Positions 8,186-17,444 of a stretch of 64,000 nt of DNA are shown piece by piece. Position 1 is the first letter of the stretch, and each line of letters opens with the position of its first letter. This DNA is from Chitinophaga filiformis (GTDB lineage Bacteria; Bacteroidota; Bacteroidia; Chitinophagales; Chitinophagaceae), in NCBI RefSeq assembly GCF_900102545.1, contig NZ_FNBN01000003.1:1-64000 (forward strand), given 5' to 3'. The translations under genes and the position numbers were made by a program. The notes beneath the pieces are model-generated. The model searched no databases and was not told the DNA's origin. It saw only the letters and a program-made list of their open reading frames with translations.

Positions 8186-9775
8186 TTATGGCTTGTCCCA
8201 CCACAATCTTGTACCGCCATTATCTTCCCCTTTCAGGGTTGTGATGGCTCTTTGTACACCGGCCAGATTAGTAGCGTATTCGAATTGAATAAAGGGAATG
8301 CGGCGGATGAATGTGGAAGAAGGTATCTTACCGCCACTGTTGTTGACTACAACGGGGAATAGTTTAGGGTACCCGGTACGGCGGAACTCAGACCAGGCTT
8401 CCTGTCCGTCGGGATACATAGCAATCCATTTCTGTGTAATAATGCGTTCCAGCTTTTCATGTGCCGATGCATTGTGTACCCACTTAATAGTACACTTGCT
8501 CAGATACGGACTACCAGAAGGAACATTGTTTATTGGATTGATTGGATCACTATAGGGTCTTGGAGTCGATGTATCATTATTGATATAACTATTGTAGGCA
8601 GCTGTAAGATTATACTGTTGAAAGGAAGTATAGACTCCTTTTTCATAATTATCTTCTGCGTCGCCGGCGCCTTTCCATGAATAGAGTGCCGCTTCTGCTT
8701 TAAGGAACCATGCTTCTGCCGCTGTACACAGCTGAATACGTGATGGTTGCAGGGCCAGCTTTGAAAAACCGGAATACGCATCTTTACTGGTGATAGTAAT
8801 GCCGTTCCTGATACCACGGTAAAGGTCATTCCTGTCGTCTGACGGAATGAAGTAACGGGCGATGCGGGGATCATGATAACCACAAAGGATGGATTCCATA
8901 GAGGCCCCCATCCTGATATCATTCCATGAATTGCAGATCACATTCAGTGGATGTGTGAGCGGCGCAATATTGATCGTAAAGTCTTCTGACGGATTGCTAA
9001 GGATACCATATTCCTGGTTTAGTGCAGCTTCTGCTTCTTTCCTGCCTCTTGCAGGAGAAACATTGGATATGCGTAAAGCCAGTCGTAAACGTAAGGTATT
9101 TGCCAGTTTTATCCATTTTATATAGTCGCCATTGTAGGAGAGATCAAAGTTTTTAAATCTGTCAGATGGCGCTGTCGGTACATAATTACTTAGCGTGGTA
9201 ACAGCTGAATCAAGATCTTTGAAAAATGCATCGTAGGCTGCTTCCTGTGAATCATAATCAATACTGCGGTCGGCATTGATAATGGCATAGCGCGTATAAA
9301 TAATGGGACCATAAATATCGCTTACCCTGTGCATGGCCAATACCCTGATGATCTGTGCCCAGGCATAGAAGTCGGGATATTTTCCCCTGCATTTATCCAT
9401 GACAAATTTGCAATTGGGCATCACATTGCCATAAGCTGTCAGCCAGGCGTCGTCATTCCAGTTATCGAGGAGATCGTAGGTAACATTGTTACGATTGTCC
9501 TGGAAGGGGCTGGGCGTCATCATATAACCGGAAAACACGTCACCCATCAGGTTCTGCTGCAGCTGTGTAACCGATACATCACTGCTCACATAGATGTTCA
9601 GCATAGATTGTACCAGCGGATCGCCGATCAGCTTGAAGTTTCCCTGCAGGTCGTTATCATACACATCGTAGGGATTGGTGTTGATACTCTCAAAGTTGCG
9701 GGTACAGGCTACCGGAAGAGACAACCCTGAGAGTAAAACAATGATTACGTTAATTACAGATCTTCCTTTATTCAT
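8186..9775 (-). CDS. SusD/RagB-family outer-membrane lipoprotein (pair 2)
   Basis: 529 aa. The lipobox is PVAC (Cys24), followed by TRNFESINTNPYDV, the N-terminal pattern shared by SusD-like_2 proteins. Mid-region helices (IKWIKLANTLRLRLALRISN) and the C-terminal EAWSEFRRTGYPKLFPV support the family. It is expected to sit as a lid on the STN-bearing SusC encoded 16 bp upstream. With that receptor, FecR and the ECF factor it forms a regulated uptake unit. It is clearly divergent from the pair-1 SusD, so a different ligand is likely (inference). Confidence 0.92.
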   Translation of the reverse strand: MNKGRSVINVIIVLLSGLSLPVACTRNFESINTNPYDVYDNDLQGNFKLIGDPLVQSMLNIYVSSDVSVTQLQQNLMGDVFSGYMMTPSPFQDNRNNVTYDLLDNWNDDAWLTAYGNVMPNCKFVMDKCRGKYPDFYAWAQIIRVLAMHRVSDIYGPIIYTRYAIINADRSIDYDSQEAAYDAFFKDLDSAVTTLSNYVPTAPSDRFKNFDLSYNGDYIKWIKLANTLRLRLALRISNVSPARGRKEAEAALNQEYGILSNPSEDFTINIAPLTHPLNVICNSWNDIRMGASMESILCGYHDPRIARYFIPSDDRNDLYRGIRNGITITSKDAYSGFSKLALQPSRIQLCTAAEAWFLKAEAALYSWKGAGDAEDNYEKGVYTSFQQYNLTAAYNSYINNDTSTPRPYSDPINPINNVPSGSPYLSKCTIKWVHNASAHEKLERIITQKWIAMYPDGQEAWSEFRRTGYPKLFPVVVNNSGGKIPSSTFIRRIPFIQFEYATNLAGVQRAITTLKGEDNGGTRLWWDKP

Positions 9776-9791
9776 TATTCATAAGCTCTTT

Positions 9792-12700
9792 TTACAAGAC
9801 GAGTTTAATATTAGCGCCTATGCTTCTTAACGCCGATACGCCGAATACGTCTATTCCCTGCAGTCCGTTACCACTACTCATGGATACTTCAGGATCAAAT
9901 GGGGCATCCAGTTTGAAAAAGCAGAGATTCCTGCCAATGAGCCCTACCTGCATCGTGTGGATCCATTTGCTCTTTAACGGTAATTTACAGGTAAGTGATA
10001 TTTCCCTGAGCCGGATATTTGTGGCATCGTACATATACATTTCCCCGATGCCGGCCCTGCTGCCGATAGTGGCAAAATACTTACGTTCATCGTATGTGCC
10101 TGTAAGCGGAGTCCCGTTTTCATATACCGCATTGATTGTCACGCCTCCTGCATCTCTGGCTTTGGCGCTGGCCTCACTAACGCCATAGCTGTCCAGCACA
10201 GAGTTGGTCACACTCATGACCTTACCGCCGAAGCGACCATCTACCAGGAAGCTGAGTGCGTAATTTTTGTACGTGACGGAGTTATTCCAGCCTAACATAA
10301 AACGTGGATTGGGATTACCTACTTTCTTTAGTACGTTCCGTGTTACCAGATTGCCCTGATTATCAATAACAAGCTGTCCTTTTTCATTCCTGTATAATTC
10401 CTTATTGGTATAAATATCTCCCCAGGAGCCTCCTTCCTTGATAAAAGACCCGTACATGTTGGTCAGGAAGTCAGTGAGAATGTAATAGTTATCTGGTCCT
10501 GCCCCGGGGATGCTGTTGTTGCTGAGTTTTACTACTTTATTACTATTGATCGTCAGATTGAAATTAGTATTCCATCTCCATTGTGTTTTCTGGACAGGTA
10601 CGATATTCAGTGTTGCTTCCCATCCTTTGTTCTGGATATTACCCAGGTTCAGATAATAGAACAGGTATCCGGAACCGGAAGGCGCCCGCACTTCCATGTA
10701 TTGCTGATAGTTATTGTTCTTGTACCAGGTAACGTCGATGCCAACACGGTCTTTCAGGAAGCGGAACTCGAGGCCTGTTTCCAGTGAGCGGTTGTCTTCC
10801 GGCTTCAGGTAGATGCCGGGATAAGGCGTCCGGGTATTGAAATTGACGCGGGGAACGCCCGCTGTGGTCATAATAAGGAACCGGGCTGGCCTGGAAGCAT
10901 AAGGTGCAATGTCATTACCGGCTTTGGCATATGACACACGGACCTTTGCAAAGCTGATAGCAGCTGGTAAATTGAACCATTCACTCAGTACGGAACTGAT
11001 ACCCGCAGAATAATAGAAATATCCTTTGTCTTTGATGGGGGTAAACGCAAAAGTGCTGGACCAGTCGTTACGCCCTGTCAGGTCAAGGAATAAGCGCTGT
11101 TTCCAGTTCAGCTGTGCACTGCCGAAAAGCGCCTGTAACTGCTTTTTGTCAATACTTTTTTGTGCGTCCAGTGCCTTGGCAGAGATATTCTCTATAGAAA
11201 ATACATTCGGCACAATGAGGCCGTCAGCCGCCGTAGGATTGGTGCTGGTCAATGTTCTGTCATGTGCTTTTACATCGGTAATGCTGACACCGAGCATTGC
11301 CTGTACTTTTATCTGGGGACACAGTTGCCTGCTACCGGTCAGCATCATATCTGCATAGAGCTGTGTGTTGGTTTCCACTTCGCGTGTATACCGGCCATTT
11401 GGCGGACTTAACACCTGTTGTGTGCCTGCATAGGCAGACATCTCATACCGGTCAGCACTTTTATCAATATTACCCCTTGCCTGCAGCCATAACCAGCTGG
11501 CCAGTTTATATTTCAGGGAGAGAGAGGCCATCCCCCGATACCGGGCATCTCTGCGCTGGTCACGGTATTGCACCCAGTAAGGATTCTGCTGATCGTCTAA
11601 TCCTGTCCAGTCGCGGTCCCTGCGGATATTCCACCAGTTCTGTAATGACAGGTTACTGGCAGGATCATGATATTCAAATTGCTTGTAAGTGTTGAAATCC
11701 AGTCCCCGGGGCATGTTATACAATCCCGTGAGGGCGTTATAATACAGACCGGAGGACGGGCGGTTCAGCACATCCTGTATCACGTAGGAAATATTGGCAT
11801 CTATGGTCAGTTTCTTCTTCAGCATATTGCCGGTGATACGTGTATTGAAGGTATGCCGCTGGAAATGATTGGCAGGAAGAATCCCCCTGCTCATGGTGTT
11901 GGCATACGAGAGATAGTATTGCGTGTTCTCTGCTCCGCCGCTGTAGGAAAGGCCGTTGGTAGAAGTAAGGCCGGTACGGAAGAAATCCCTGATATGGTCA
12001 CGTACCTGAATCTTATCGCCCCAGCTGTCTGCGGAACCAGGCTGCAGTTTGTCCTTATCATCCTTATAAGGCCTGGTGGTTTGTCCGTAGCGAAATTGCA
12101 GTTTCGGCAACAGCATGGGCGCGTCTATCATCAGGTCGGAGGCCACGTTGATCCGTCCTTTACCGGCATTGCCTTTTTTAGTCGTGATCATAATCACGCC
12201 ATTAGCTGCCTGGCTACCGTATAAAGCCGCGGAGGAAGCACTTTTCAGTACACTGATGCTTGCAATATCATCGGGATTGATGTTGGAGATACCATCGCCA
12301 CCATCCCTGCCACCAGTGCCTACAATGCCGGATGACTGGCCCCAGATATCTGTAGGTTGTGAAGGCGTGAAATTGGCCATAGGCACGCCGTCAATGATGT
12401 ACAGCGGCTGGTTTTCACGGGTGGATTTATTTCCCCGCAGTATCACCCTGGCAGATCCTCCAATGCCTGAAGCGCTTCTGTTGATCATTACACCAGCTAC
12501 TTTGCCTGAAAGGCTGTTGATCACGTTAGCGTCTTTTACAGTGGAGATATCGTCGTTAACGAGGTAACCGGTGGAGTAGGGGAGTTCTTTGTTGCTCTTG
12601 GGGATACCTAATGCAGTGACTACCTGTTCATTCAGTCCGGATACGCTTTCCGTCAACGTTACATCCAGGGAATGTTGTTCCCCCGGAATGATCTCTTTAA

Positions 12701-13259
12701 TGAGGAAACCTACAGAGCGGAAAATGAGTATATCGTCGGGCGTTACCAGGATAGCGTAATAGCCTTCATCATCGGTATTCACACCTTTGTGTGTGCCTTT
12801 GACGAGGATAGTAGCACCGGGCAGTGGACGGCCACGGGTATCCTGCACACGGCCTGTTATCTGCAACAGGTTGTCGGCGCCGCTGGTCTCCATGTTCCCG
12901 CTGATGCTTTCTATTGCAGCAGGTGATACAATGATTTTATCCTGTTTTATAAGGAAAGAAAGTCCTGTACGGATGGAGAGTTTATCAAGTACTTCCCTGA
13001 TGGGGAGGTCTTTGCAATGCAGGGAGATCTTTTTATTAAGATCAATAGCTGTTTTATCGTAGTGGAAATTAAGATGGCTTTGTTTCGCTATTTCGGCCAT
13101 GACATCAGACAGGCTTCTGTTACCAGCGGCAATGGTGATGCATCCGCTGCAGGGTGATGGCTGCTGTTGGGCATGCAGCATCCTGCTACCCGTCAATGAA
13201 GGCATTAACAGGAAGCCGGCAATAATACATACTTTACAGAAGTATGATTTTCCCCTCAT
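9792..13259 (-). CDS. STN-domain SusC/RagA TonB-dependent receptor/transducer (pair 2)
   Basis: 1155 aa, longer than ordinary SusC because of an N-terminal signalling domain. Order: signal peptide ending near HAQQQ; STN domain about 40-112 (DVMAEIAKQSHLNFHYDKTA, KISLHCKDLPIREVLDKLSI); carboxypeptidase-regulatory-like domain about 128-205 (ITGRVQDTRGRPLPGATILV); plug (NEQVVTALGIPKSNKELPYS, GVIMITTKKGNAGKG); barrel to the C-terminus. In the FecA/FecR paradigm the periplasmic STN domain contacts the anti-sigma factor when ligand binds. The adjacent FecR and ECF genes make the same role likely. It ends in Leu rather than Phe. Confidence 0.93.
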   Translation of the reverse strand: MRGKSYFCKVCIIAGFLLMPSLTGSRMLHAQQQPSPCSGCITIAAGNRSLSDVMAEIAKQSHLNFHYDKTAIDLNKKISLHCKDLPIREVLDKLSIRTGLSFLIKQDKIIVSPAAIESISGNMETSGADNLLQITGRVQDTRGRPLPGATILVKGTHKGVNTDDEGYYAILVTPDDILIFRSVGFLIKEIIPGEQHSLDVTLTESVSGLNEQVVTALGIPKSNKELPYSTGYLVNDDISTVKDANVINSLSGKVAGVMINRSASGIGGSARVILRGNKSTRENQPLYIIDGVPMANFTPSQPTDIWGQSSGIVGTGGRDGGDGISNINPDDIASISVLKSASSAALYGSQAANGVIMITTKKGNAGKGRINVASDLMIDAPMLLPKLQFRYGQTTRPYKDDKDKLQPGSADSWGDKIQVRDHIRDFFRTGLTSTNGLSYSGGAENTQYYLSYANTMSRGILPANHFQRHTFNTRITGNMLKKKLTIDANISYVIQDVLNRPSSGLYYNALTGLYNMPRGLDFNTYKQFEYHDPASNLSLQNWWNIRRDRDWTGLDDQQNPYWVQYRDQRRDARYRGMASLSLKYKLASWLWLQARGNIDKSADRYEMSAYAGTQQVLSPPNGRYTREVETNTQLYADMMLTGSRQLCPQIKVQAMLGVSITDVKAHDRTLTSTNPTAADGLIVPNVFSIENISAKALDAQKSIDKKQLQALFGSAQLNWKQRLFLDLTGRNDWSSTFAFTPIKDKGYFYYSAGISSVLSEWFNLPAAISFAKVRVSYAKAGNDIAPYASRPARFLIMTTAGVPRVNFNTRTPYPGIYLKPEDNRSLETGLEFRFLKDRVGIDVTWYKNNNYQQYMEVRAPSGSGYLFYYLNLGNIQNKGWEATLNIVPVQKTQWRWNTNFNLTINSNKVVKLSNNSIPGAGPDNYYILTDFLTNMYGSFIKEGGSWGDIYTNKELYRNEKGQLVIDNQGNLVTRNVLKKVGNPNPRFMLGWNNSVTYKNYALSFLVDGRFGGKVMSVTNSVLDSYGVSEASAKARDAGGVTINAVYENGTPLTGTYDERKYFATIGSRAGIGEMYMYDATNIRLREISLTCKLPLKSKWIHTMQVGLIGRNLCFFKLDAPFDPEVSMSSGNGLQGIDVFGVSALRSIGANIKLVL

Positions 13260-13340
13260 ATAGCCTCATTTACATTTACGTTCAAAAGCAGCTTCAATGA
13301 AAAAGTGTCTGTCTGTTGACAGCCAAAAGATAATCCAGCA

Positions 13341-14357
13341 TTATTCTTTGTTCTTTAGTATCACGGTGTCCTTTCCAATGGTGTAGGAAAGTGATTCTGT
13401 CAGGCATATGGTCTCAATAACGTTTGCCAGGGTTTCCTCTCTGAAGTTTCCGGTATAGGTCCAGTCTTTTTTATCGCTTTGGTTGATGATTGTCACGCCG
13501 TATCTGTTCTCAATACCTCTGCGTACCTGTTCATAGGAAGCATCCTTGAATATCAGGTAGCCTTTCTGCCAGCCTGTAACTACTTCGGTATCGAAAGCGG
13601 TTTTTACAAGCTGCAGGGAGCGAAGGTCATAGCTGGCCTGTTCGCTTGGCTGTAAGATAACTGATGGCTGTGATCCGGTGGTCACTTTTACCTTGCCGGT
13701 GAGCAGGGCAACAGTGATCCGTTGTTCATGTGTGTAAGCGCGTATATTAAAAGTTGTGCCTAATGCGACTGTAGTGACATTGCCGGCGTGTACGGCGAAG
13801 GAGTTCTCTGCACCCGGAGCTGCTTCAAACCAGGCTTCTCCTTCCTCCAGGTAAATATCGCGGTGATTGCCGCTGAAGTGTTGTGGATAGCGGATCCTGC
13901 TGGCGGCATTCAATATTATCCTGCTGCCGTCTTCCAGTACGATGTTTTCCCTGCTGCCTTTGGGTGTATTGACCGTAACAACGCCATCATTGACGGTGCT
14001 GGTAGGTTTGGCCAGATTGCCGGCAAGCGGCTGCTGTCCCGGAAGATCGGGTGTAGCCGGCTGGTGCCGTTGCTGGAAGAACCATGCACCGGCAGCTACC
14101 AGTACGGTAATAGCGGCCGCTGCGTAGTACCACGAGCGGCGCATGAGGCGTCTGGGCGCCGGTTGTATCTGTTTCATGAGCGCACGCTGTACTGCGTTGA
14201 GGTCTGCCTGAACCTCGTGCTCACTTTTAGGCGATGTATATTGATCGCCAATGCTGTCAAACCACTCTTCGATGATAGCTGCTTCTTCCGGGGTGCATTG
14301 GCCTTCGTTATAACGCTCAAGTAATTTCCTTATCGTTTCTTGCTCCACTGATTGCAA
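13341..14357 (-). CDS. FecR-family anti-sigma factor
   Basis: 338 aa. The cytoplasmic N-terminal part (1-70; CTPEEAAIIEEWFDSIGDQY) should hold the sigma factor. One transmembrane helix lies at about 75-93 (WYYAAAAITVLVAAGAWFF). The FecR domain follows at about 120-245 (VNTPKGSRENIVLEDGSRII, GEAWFEAAPGAENSFAVHAG, LGTTFNIRAY). The C-terminal DUF4974-like domain (about 260-338; DASYEQVRRGIENRYGVTII) is the part thought to meet the STN domain of the receptor. The gene lies between the sigma factor (54 bp upstream) and the STN-SusC (81 bp downstream), as in most such Bacteroidota loci. Its likely role is ligand-dependent control of the ECF factor. Confidence 0.93.
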   Translation of the reverse strand: MQSVEQETIRKLLERYNEGQCTPEEAAIIEEWFDSIGDQYTSPKSEHEVQADLNAVQRALMKQIQPAPRRLMRRSWYYAAAAITVLVAAGAWFFQQRHQPATPDLPGQQPLAGNLAKPTSTVNDGVVTVNTPKGSRENIVLEDGSRIILNAASRIRYPQHFSGNHRDIYLEEGEAWFEAAPGAENSFAVHAGNVTTVALGTTFNIRAYTHEQRITVALLTGKVKVTTGSQPSVILQPSEQASYDLRSLQLVKTAFDTEVVTGWQKGYLIFKDASYEQVRRGIENRYGVTIINQSDKKDWTYTGNFREETLANVIETICLTESLSYTIGKDTVILKNKE

Positions 14358-14411
14358 ATTTGAAATGTCCCAATGATAAAGCTATGTCGTACCAGTGAGG
14401 TACAGGTACCA

Positions 14412-15011
14412 TTAATTGGCGAAAAATGAGTACATGGCCTGTGTGGTGAGCAGGAACAGCACGAGATCTGTCCTGGCATGGTTCGCACGTAATATCTTAA
14501 GGGCTTTAGTTATCTGGTTTTTAACTGTTTGCTGGGAAAGTCCGAGCCGGAGGGCGATCTGCTCAACTGTCTGATGCTCAACGCGGCTTAGCATAAAGAT
14601 CTCCTTCATTCTTTCCGGCAGGTGATTGATGGTCTCAAAAACGTCCTGTGTCCTGGTTTTGCTGTCTACCAGCTCTGCAATACCACCGGGTTGTACATCA
14701 AAGTGCTCTATCAGCTGTTGCAGGTACTTCCGGTAAGTGGAATTCTTGCGGTAAATGTCTATAATCTTATGCCTGGCGGATTGGTACAGGTAAGATTTGA
14801 GGGATTCATTTACGTTGATAGACTGCCTTCTTTCCCACAGTGAGGTGAAGAGGTCCTGGAGGACGTCTTTACCGGCATCAGCACCGTCTATCTTGCTGAG
14901 AATGAAAAGGTATAAAGGGTGACTGTAACGCTCGTAGATAACGTTAAAAGCATTTACACTGTCTTCTTGCAGCAGCGATAGTAATTCTTGATCAGTATAA
15001 TTACTATACAT
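14412..15011 (-). CDS. ECF RNA polymerase sigma factor (surface-signalling type)
   Basis: 199 aa. Region 2 lies at about 20-90 (FNVIYERYSHPLYLFILSKI, DVLQDLFTSLWERRQSI). Region 4 lies at about 130-180 (LPERMKEIFMLSRVEHQTVE, LGLSQQTVKNQITKALKIL). The last about 18 residues are strikingly hydrophobic (LVLFLLTTQAMYSFF), a tail often seen in sigma factors paired with FecR in this phylum and possibly membrane-associated. It is the first gene of the minus-strand sigma-FecR-SusC-SusD unit. It should direct transcription of the downstream susCD pair or pairs once released by FecR. Confidence 0.93.
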   Translation of the reverse strand: MYSNYTDQELLSLLQEDSVNAFNVIYERYSHPLYLFILSKIDGADAGKDVLQDLFTSLWERRQSINVNESLKSYLYQSARHKIIDIYRKNSTYRKYLQQLIEHFDVQPGGIAELVDSKTRTQDVFETINHLPERMKEIFMLSRVEHQTVEQIALRLGLSQQTVKNQITKALKILRANHARTDLVLFLLTTQAMYSFFAN

Positions 15012-15238
15012 GGATTACAGAAATAGAGTTTGGTTGACAAATGGTTTATTATCAGTAAATAATCCCATTTATGCTGGCATCTTTCATCATCAGCCGAAAG
15101 AAAATTAATACATTTTGATCAATTACCAAACTATTTACAATACGGGTGCGCAGCCACAGTGCTTACATGGCTGAAGATCAGTACATAGCCCCGCCAATTC
15201 AATGACAGGGCTATTTATTGCTTAAATAAGCGTAGTTA

Positions 15239-16114
15239 TCACGCTTCTTTCAGTCTTAATTCGTTTTTATATTCCTTGGGAGTTTTACCTACGATCTCTT
15301 TAAAGAATCGATTGAAGTTAGAAAGGTTCTTAAAGCCGCAGGAGTAAGCTATTTCCGCAATAGACCAGTCTTCTTCCGTCAGTCGTTTGCAGGCATGACC
15401 AATACGTACTTCATTAAGGAATTGTACAAATGATTTCTTTGTACGGTTCTTAAAAAAGCGGCAGAAAGACTGGGGAGAAAGATTGGTGATGCTGGCTACA
15501 TCCTGGAGGGAAATCTCCTTGGAGAAGTTGCCCATTACATATTTGAACACCTCATCGATCTTGTGGTTATCCTTTGCATTGAAAGCATGCGAATATCCTG
15601 TACTGGCCAGGTATTGCACGTCTTTTGTTTCTGCCAGTACCTTCAGGATACTTAGCAGGGAAATGATCCTTTCCAGTCCATCTTTCTTAGGCAGGGACAA
15701 TATCTGTTCTTTCAGAATGTCGTAGGTTGGTCCGAGGATCTTCATGCCTCGCTGCGCCCTGTGGAAAAGATCTGTCAATGATTTTGTTTCCGGTAGTCCG
15801 TAGAACTTATCCCCGAAAATATCTTTCGGAAAGTAGATCACAACTGACCGGGCTTTTAACTGGTCATTGTTTTTATGGTAACTTTCATCATTGTACCATA
15901 CGTGGGGAATATGCGGCCCCAGAAAAACCATGTCGCCAACATCAAAACTCTCGATGCTGTCTCCCACAATTCTTTTACCATTGCTTTCCATTACAAATAC
16001 AAGCTCACACTCCGGATGAAAGTGAAACGGTGTATTAAAATAAGGATCACATCGCTCTATTATGGTGATCTGATTGTCGGCAAATGCCCCCACTTTAATA
16101 AGAATGGGTTTCAT
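15239..16114 (-). CDS. AraC-family transcriptional regulator with cupin sensor domain
   Basis: 291 aa. The N-terminal cupin-like domain is about 1-150 (TPFHFHPECELVFVMESNGK, GDMVFLGPHIPHVWYND). The C-terminal AraC double helix-turn-helix is about 190-290 (ISLQDVASITNLSPQSFCRF, WSIAEIAYSCGFKNLSNFNR, KTPKEYK). The open frame extends upstream to 16216, but ATG 16114 (MKPILIKVGAF) gives the usual N-terminus of this family. The gene is divergent from the LacI-type regulator with 268 bp between the starts. AraC/cupin proteins usually sense small sugars or their derivatives; the ligand here is unknown. Confidence 0.9.
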   Translation of the reverse strand: MKPILIKVGAFADNQITIIERCDPYFNTPFHFHPECELVFVMESNGKRIVGDSIESFDVGDMVFLGPHIPHVWYNDESYHKNNDQLKARSVVIYFPKDIFGDKFYGLPETKSLTDLFHRAQRGMKILGPTYDILKEQILSLPKKDGLERIISLLSILKVLAETKDVQYLASTGYSHAFNAKDNHKIDEVFKYVMGNFSKEISLQDVASITNLSPQSFCRFFKNRTKKSFVQFLNEVRIGHACKRLTEEDWSIAEIAYSCGFKNLSNFNRFFKEIVGKTPKEYKNELRLKEA

Positions 16115-16382
16115 GTAATTATAATTTAAACTTCCCTTTAACCCTGTGTGACTCTCGAAACAGTGTGTATGCAAACTATCCTGGTATACGGTTCCTGCTG
16201 CATTTCGATGCAGCAATTATTGCAGCTATTGCAAATCCCCCTGACAGAACTTTTTCTTATAAAATGCCAAATTAGAGAATTTTGGTTAAAAAAACATCAT
16301 TTATTCGTAATAATCAAGCCCGGAAAACAGAAGGAGAATATTATTATATTTGGCTATGTGCAGTTAAGGTTCTAATTTTCTA
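16115..16382. promoter_or_regulatory. Divergent promoter region between AraC and LacI regulators
   Basis: Contains a perfect 8-bp inverted repeat with a TTCG loop (TGCTGCAT 16196-16203, ATGCAGCA 16208-16215), on the AraC leader side. On the LacI side there is a TATATTTG -7 box at 16345-16352, which fits the Bacteroidota TAnnTTTG consensus and lies 30 bp before the LacI ATG. No good -33 TTTG was found at the right distance. Confidence 0.55.
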
Positions 16383-17444
16383 ATGAATATCAAACCAAAT
16401 CTGAATTTCGTGAAAGGAATATCCATTAAAGATATTGCCCAAGAGGCAGGTGTTTCTCCTACAACAGTTTCTTTTGTATTAAATGGTAAAGGAAAAGAAA
16501 AAAGGATCAGCGAACAGGTCAGCAAGAGGATACTCAAAATAGCCGGTAAGTTGAAATATAAGCCAAACCAGCTCGCAAGAGGCTTACGTACCGGCAAAAC
16601 CAAGACAATCGGACTAATCGTAGAAGATATTGCAAACAGTTTTTTTGCCAATGTGGCCAAAGTTGTAGAGGATGAAGCGGACAAATTTGGTTATAAAGTG
16701 CTTTTCGGAAGTACAGAAGATAACGAGGAGAAAGCAAAGGGATTGCTGGAAGTATTGCGTTACCGCCAGGTAGACGGGTATATCATCACACCAACAGTAA
16801 ATCTTGACAAGGAAATCGTATCTCTTCAGAAGCCGGTAGTGCTGATGGACCGCTATTTTCCCAATATCGCAGATTCCAATTATGTAGTGGTAGATAACTT
16901 CCAGGGCGCCTATGTGGCTGTCAGCCACCTGGTGGAACAGGGATATAAAAAGATCGGTATTATCACTACTACTTCCTCACAGATACAAATGCAGCAACGT
17001 CTGGATGGTTTTGTTGATGCGCTCAAGAAACACGGTCTGCCGGCAGGTAAGAACGTTATCAAACGCCTGCCGTTTGATCTTGATAGGGCAGGATTCATCC
17101 AGGAGATCACACAATACCTGCAGGCCAATAAAGACCTTGATGCACTCTTCTTCGCTACGAACTACCTTGGCATCTGTGGTATTGAAAGTATCCGCGCTAT
17201 CGGTTTACATATTGGCACCGATATAGGGATGGTAAGTTTTGATGATCATGATATTTTCCGTCTGCATAGCCCTTCTATTACCTGTGTAGCACAGCCAGTG
17301 GAGGAAATAGGGCGGAGGCTTATTCATTTGCTGATAGCAGAACTGGAACATAATAGTTCCACTACACCTCAACAGATAGTACTTTCTCTTGAACTGCGTA
17401 AAAGGGAATCATCTATGCCATCGGTATCACATGCGAATGCATAA
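16383..17444 (+). CDS. LacI/GalR-family transcriptional regulator
   Basis: 353 aa. The helix-turn-helix is at about 13-36 (ISIKDIAQEAGVSPTTVSFV), followed by the hinge helix (YKPNQLARGLRTGKTKTIGL). A periplasmic-binding-protein-like sensor domain runs to the C-terminus (IGLIVEDIANSFFANVAKVV, GYIITPTVNLDKEIV, GMVSFDDHDIFRLHSPSITC). It is the nearest regulator to the plus-strand SusC-SusD/redox block that starts 744 bp downstream. That leader contains central-CG palindromes of the kind LacI proteins bind. It may therefore regulate that block; this is inference from position. An ATG at the same frame start and full family length support the call. Confidence 0.93.
   Translation: MNIKPNLNFVKGISIKDIAQEAGVSPTTVSFVLNGKGKEKRISEQVSKRILKIAGKLKYKPNQLARGLRTGKTKTIGLIVEDIANSFFANVAKVVEDEADKFGYKVLFGSTEDNEEKAKGLLEVLRYRQVDGYIITPTVNLDKEIVSLQKPVVLMDRYFPNIADSNYVVVDNFQGAYVAVSHLVEQGYKKIGIITTTSSQIQMQQRLDGFVDALKKHGLPAGKNVIKRLPFDLDRAGFIQEITQYLQANKDLDALFFATNYLGICGIESIRAIGLHIGTDIGMVSFDDHDIFRLHSPSITCVAQPVEEIGRRLIHLLIAELEHNSSTTPQQIVLSLELRKRESSMPSVSHANA

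Noticed and set aside
13341..15011. Direct siderophore (FecIRA) system
   Set aside because: The receptor is a SusC with a SusD partner, not a classical FecA siderophore receptor, and no siderophore genes or Fur box were recognised.
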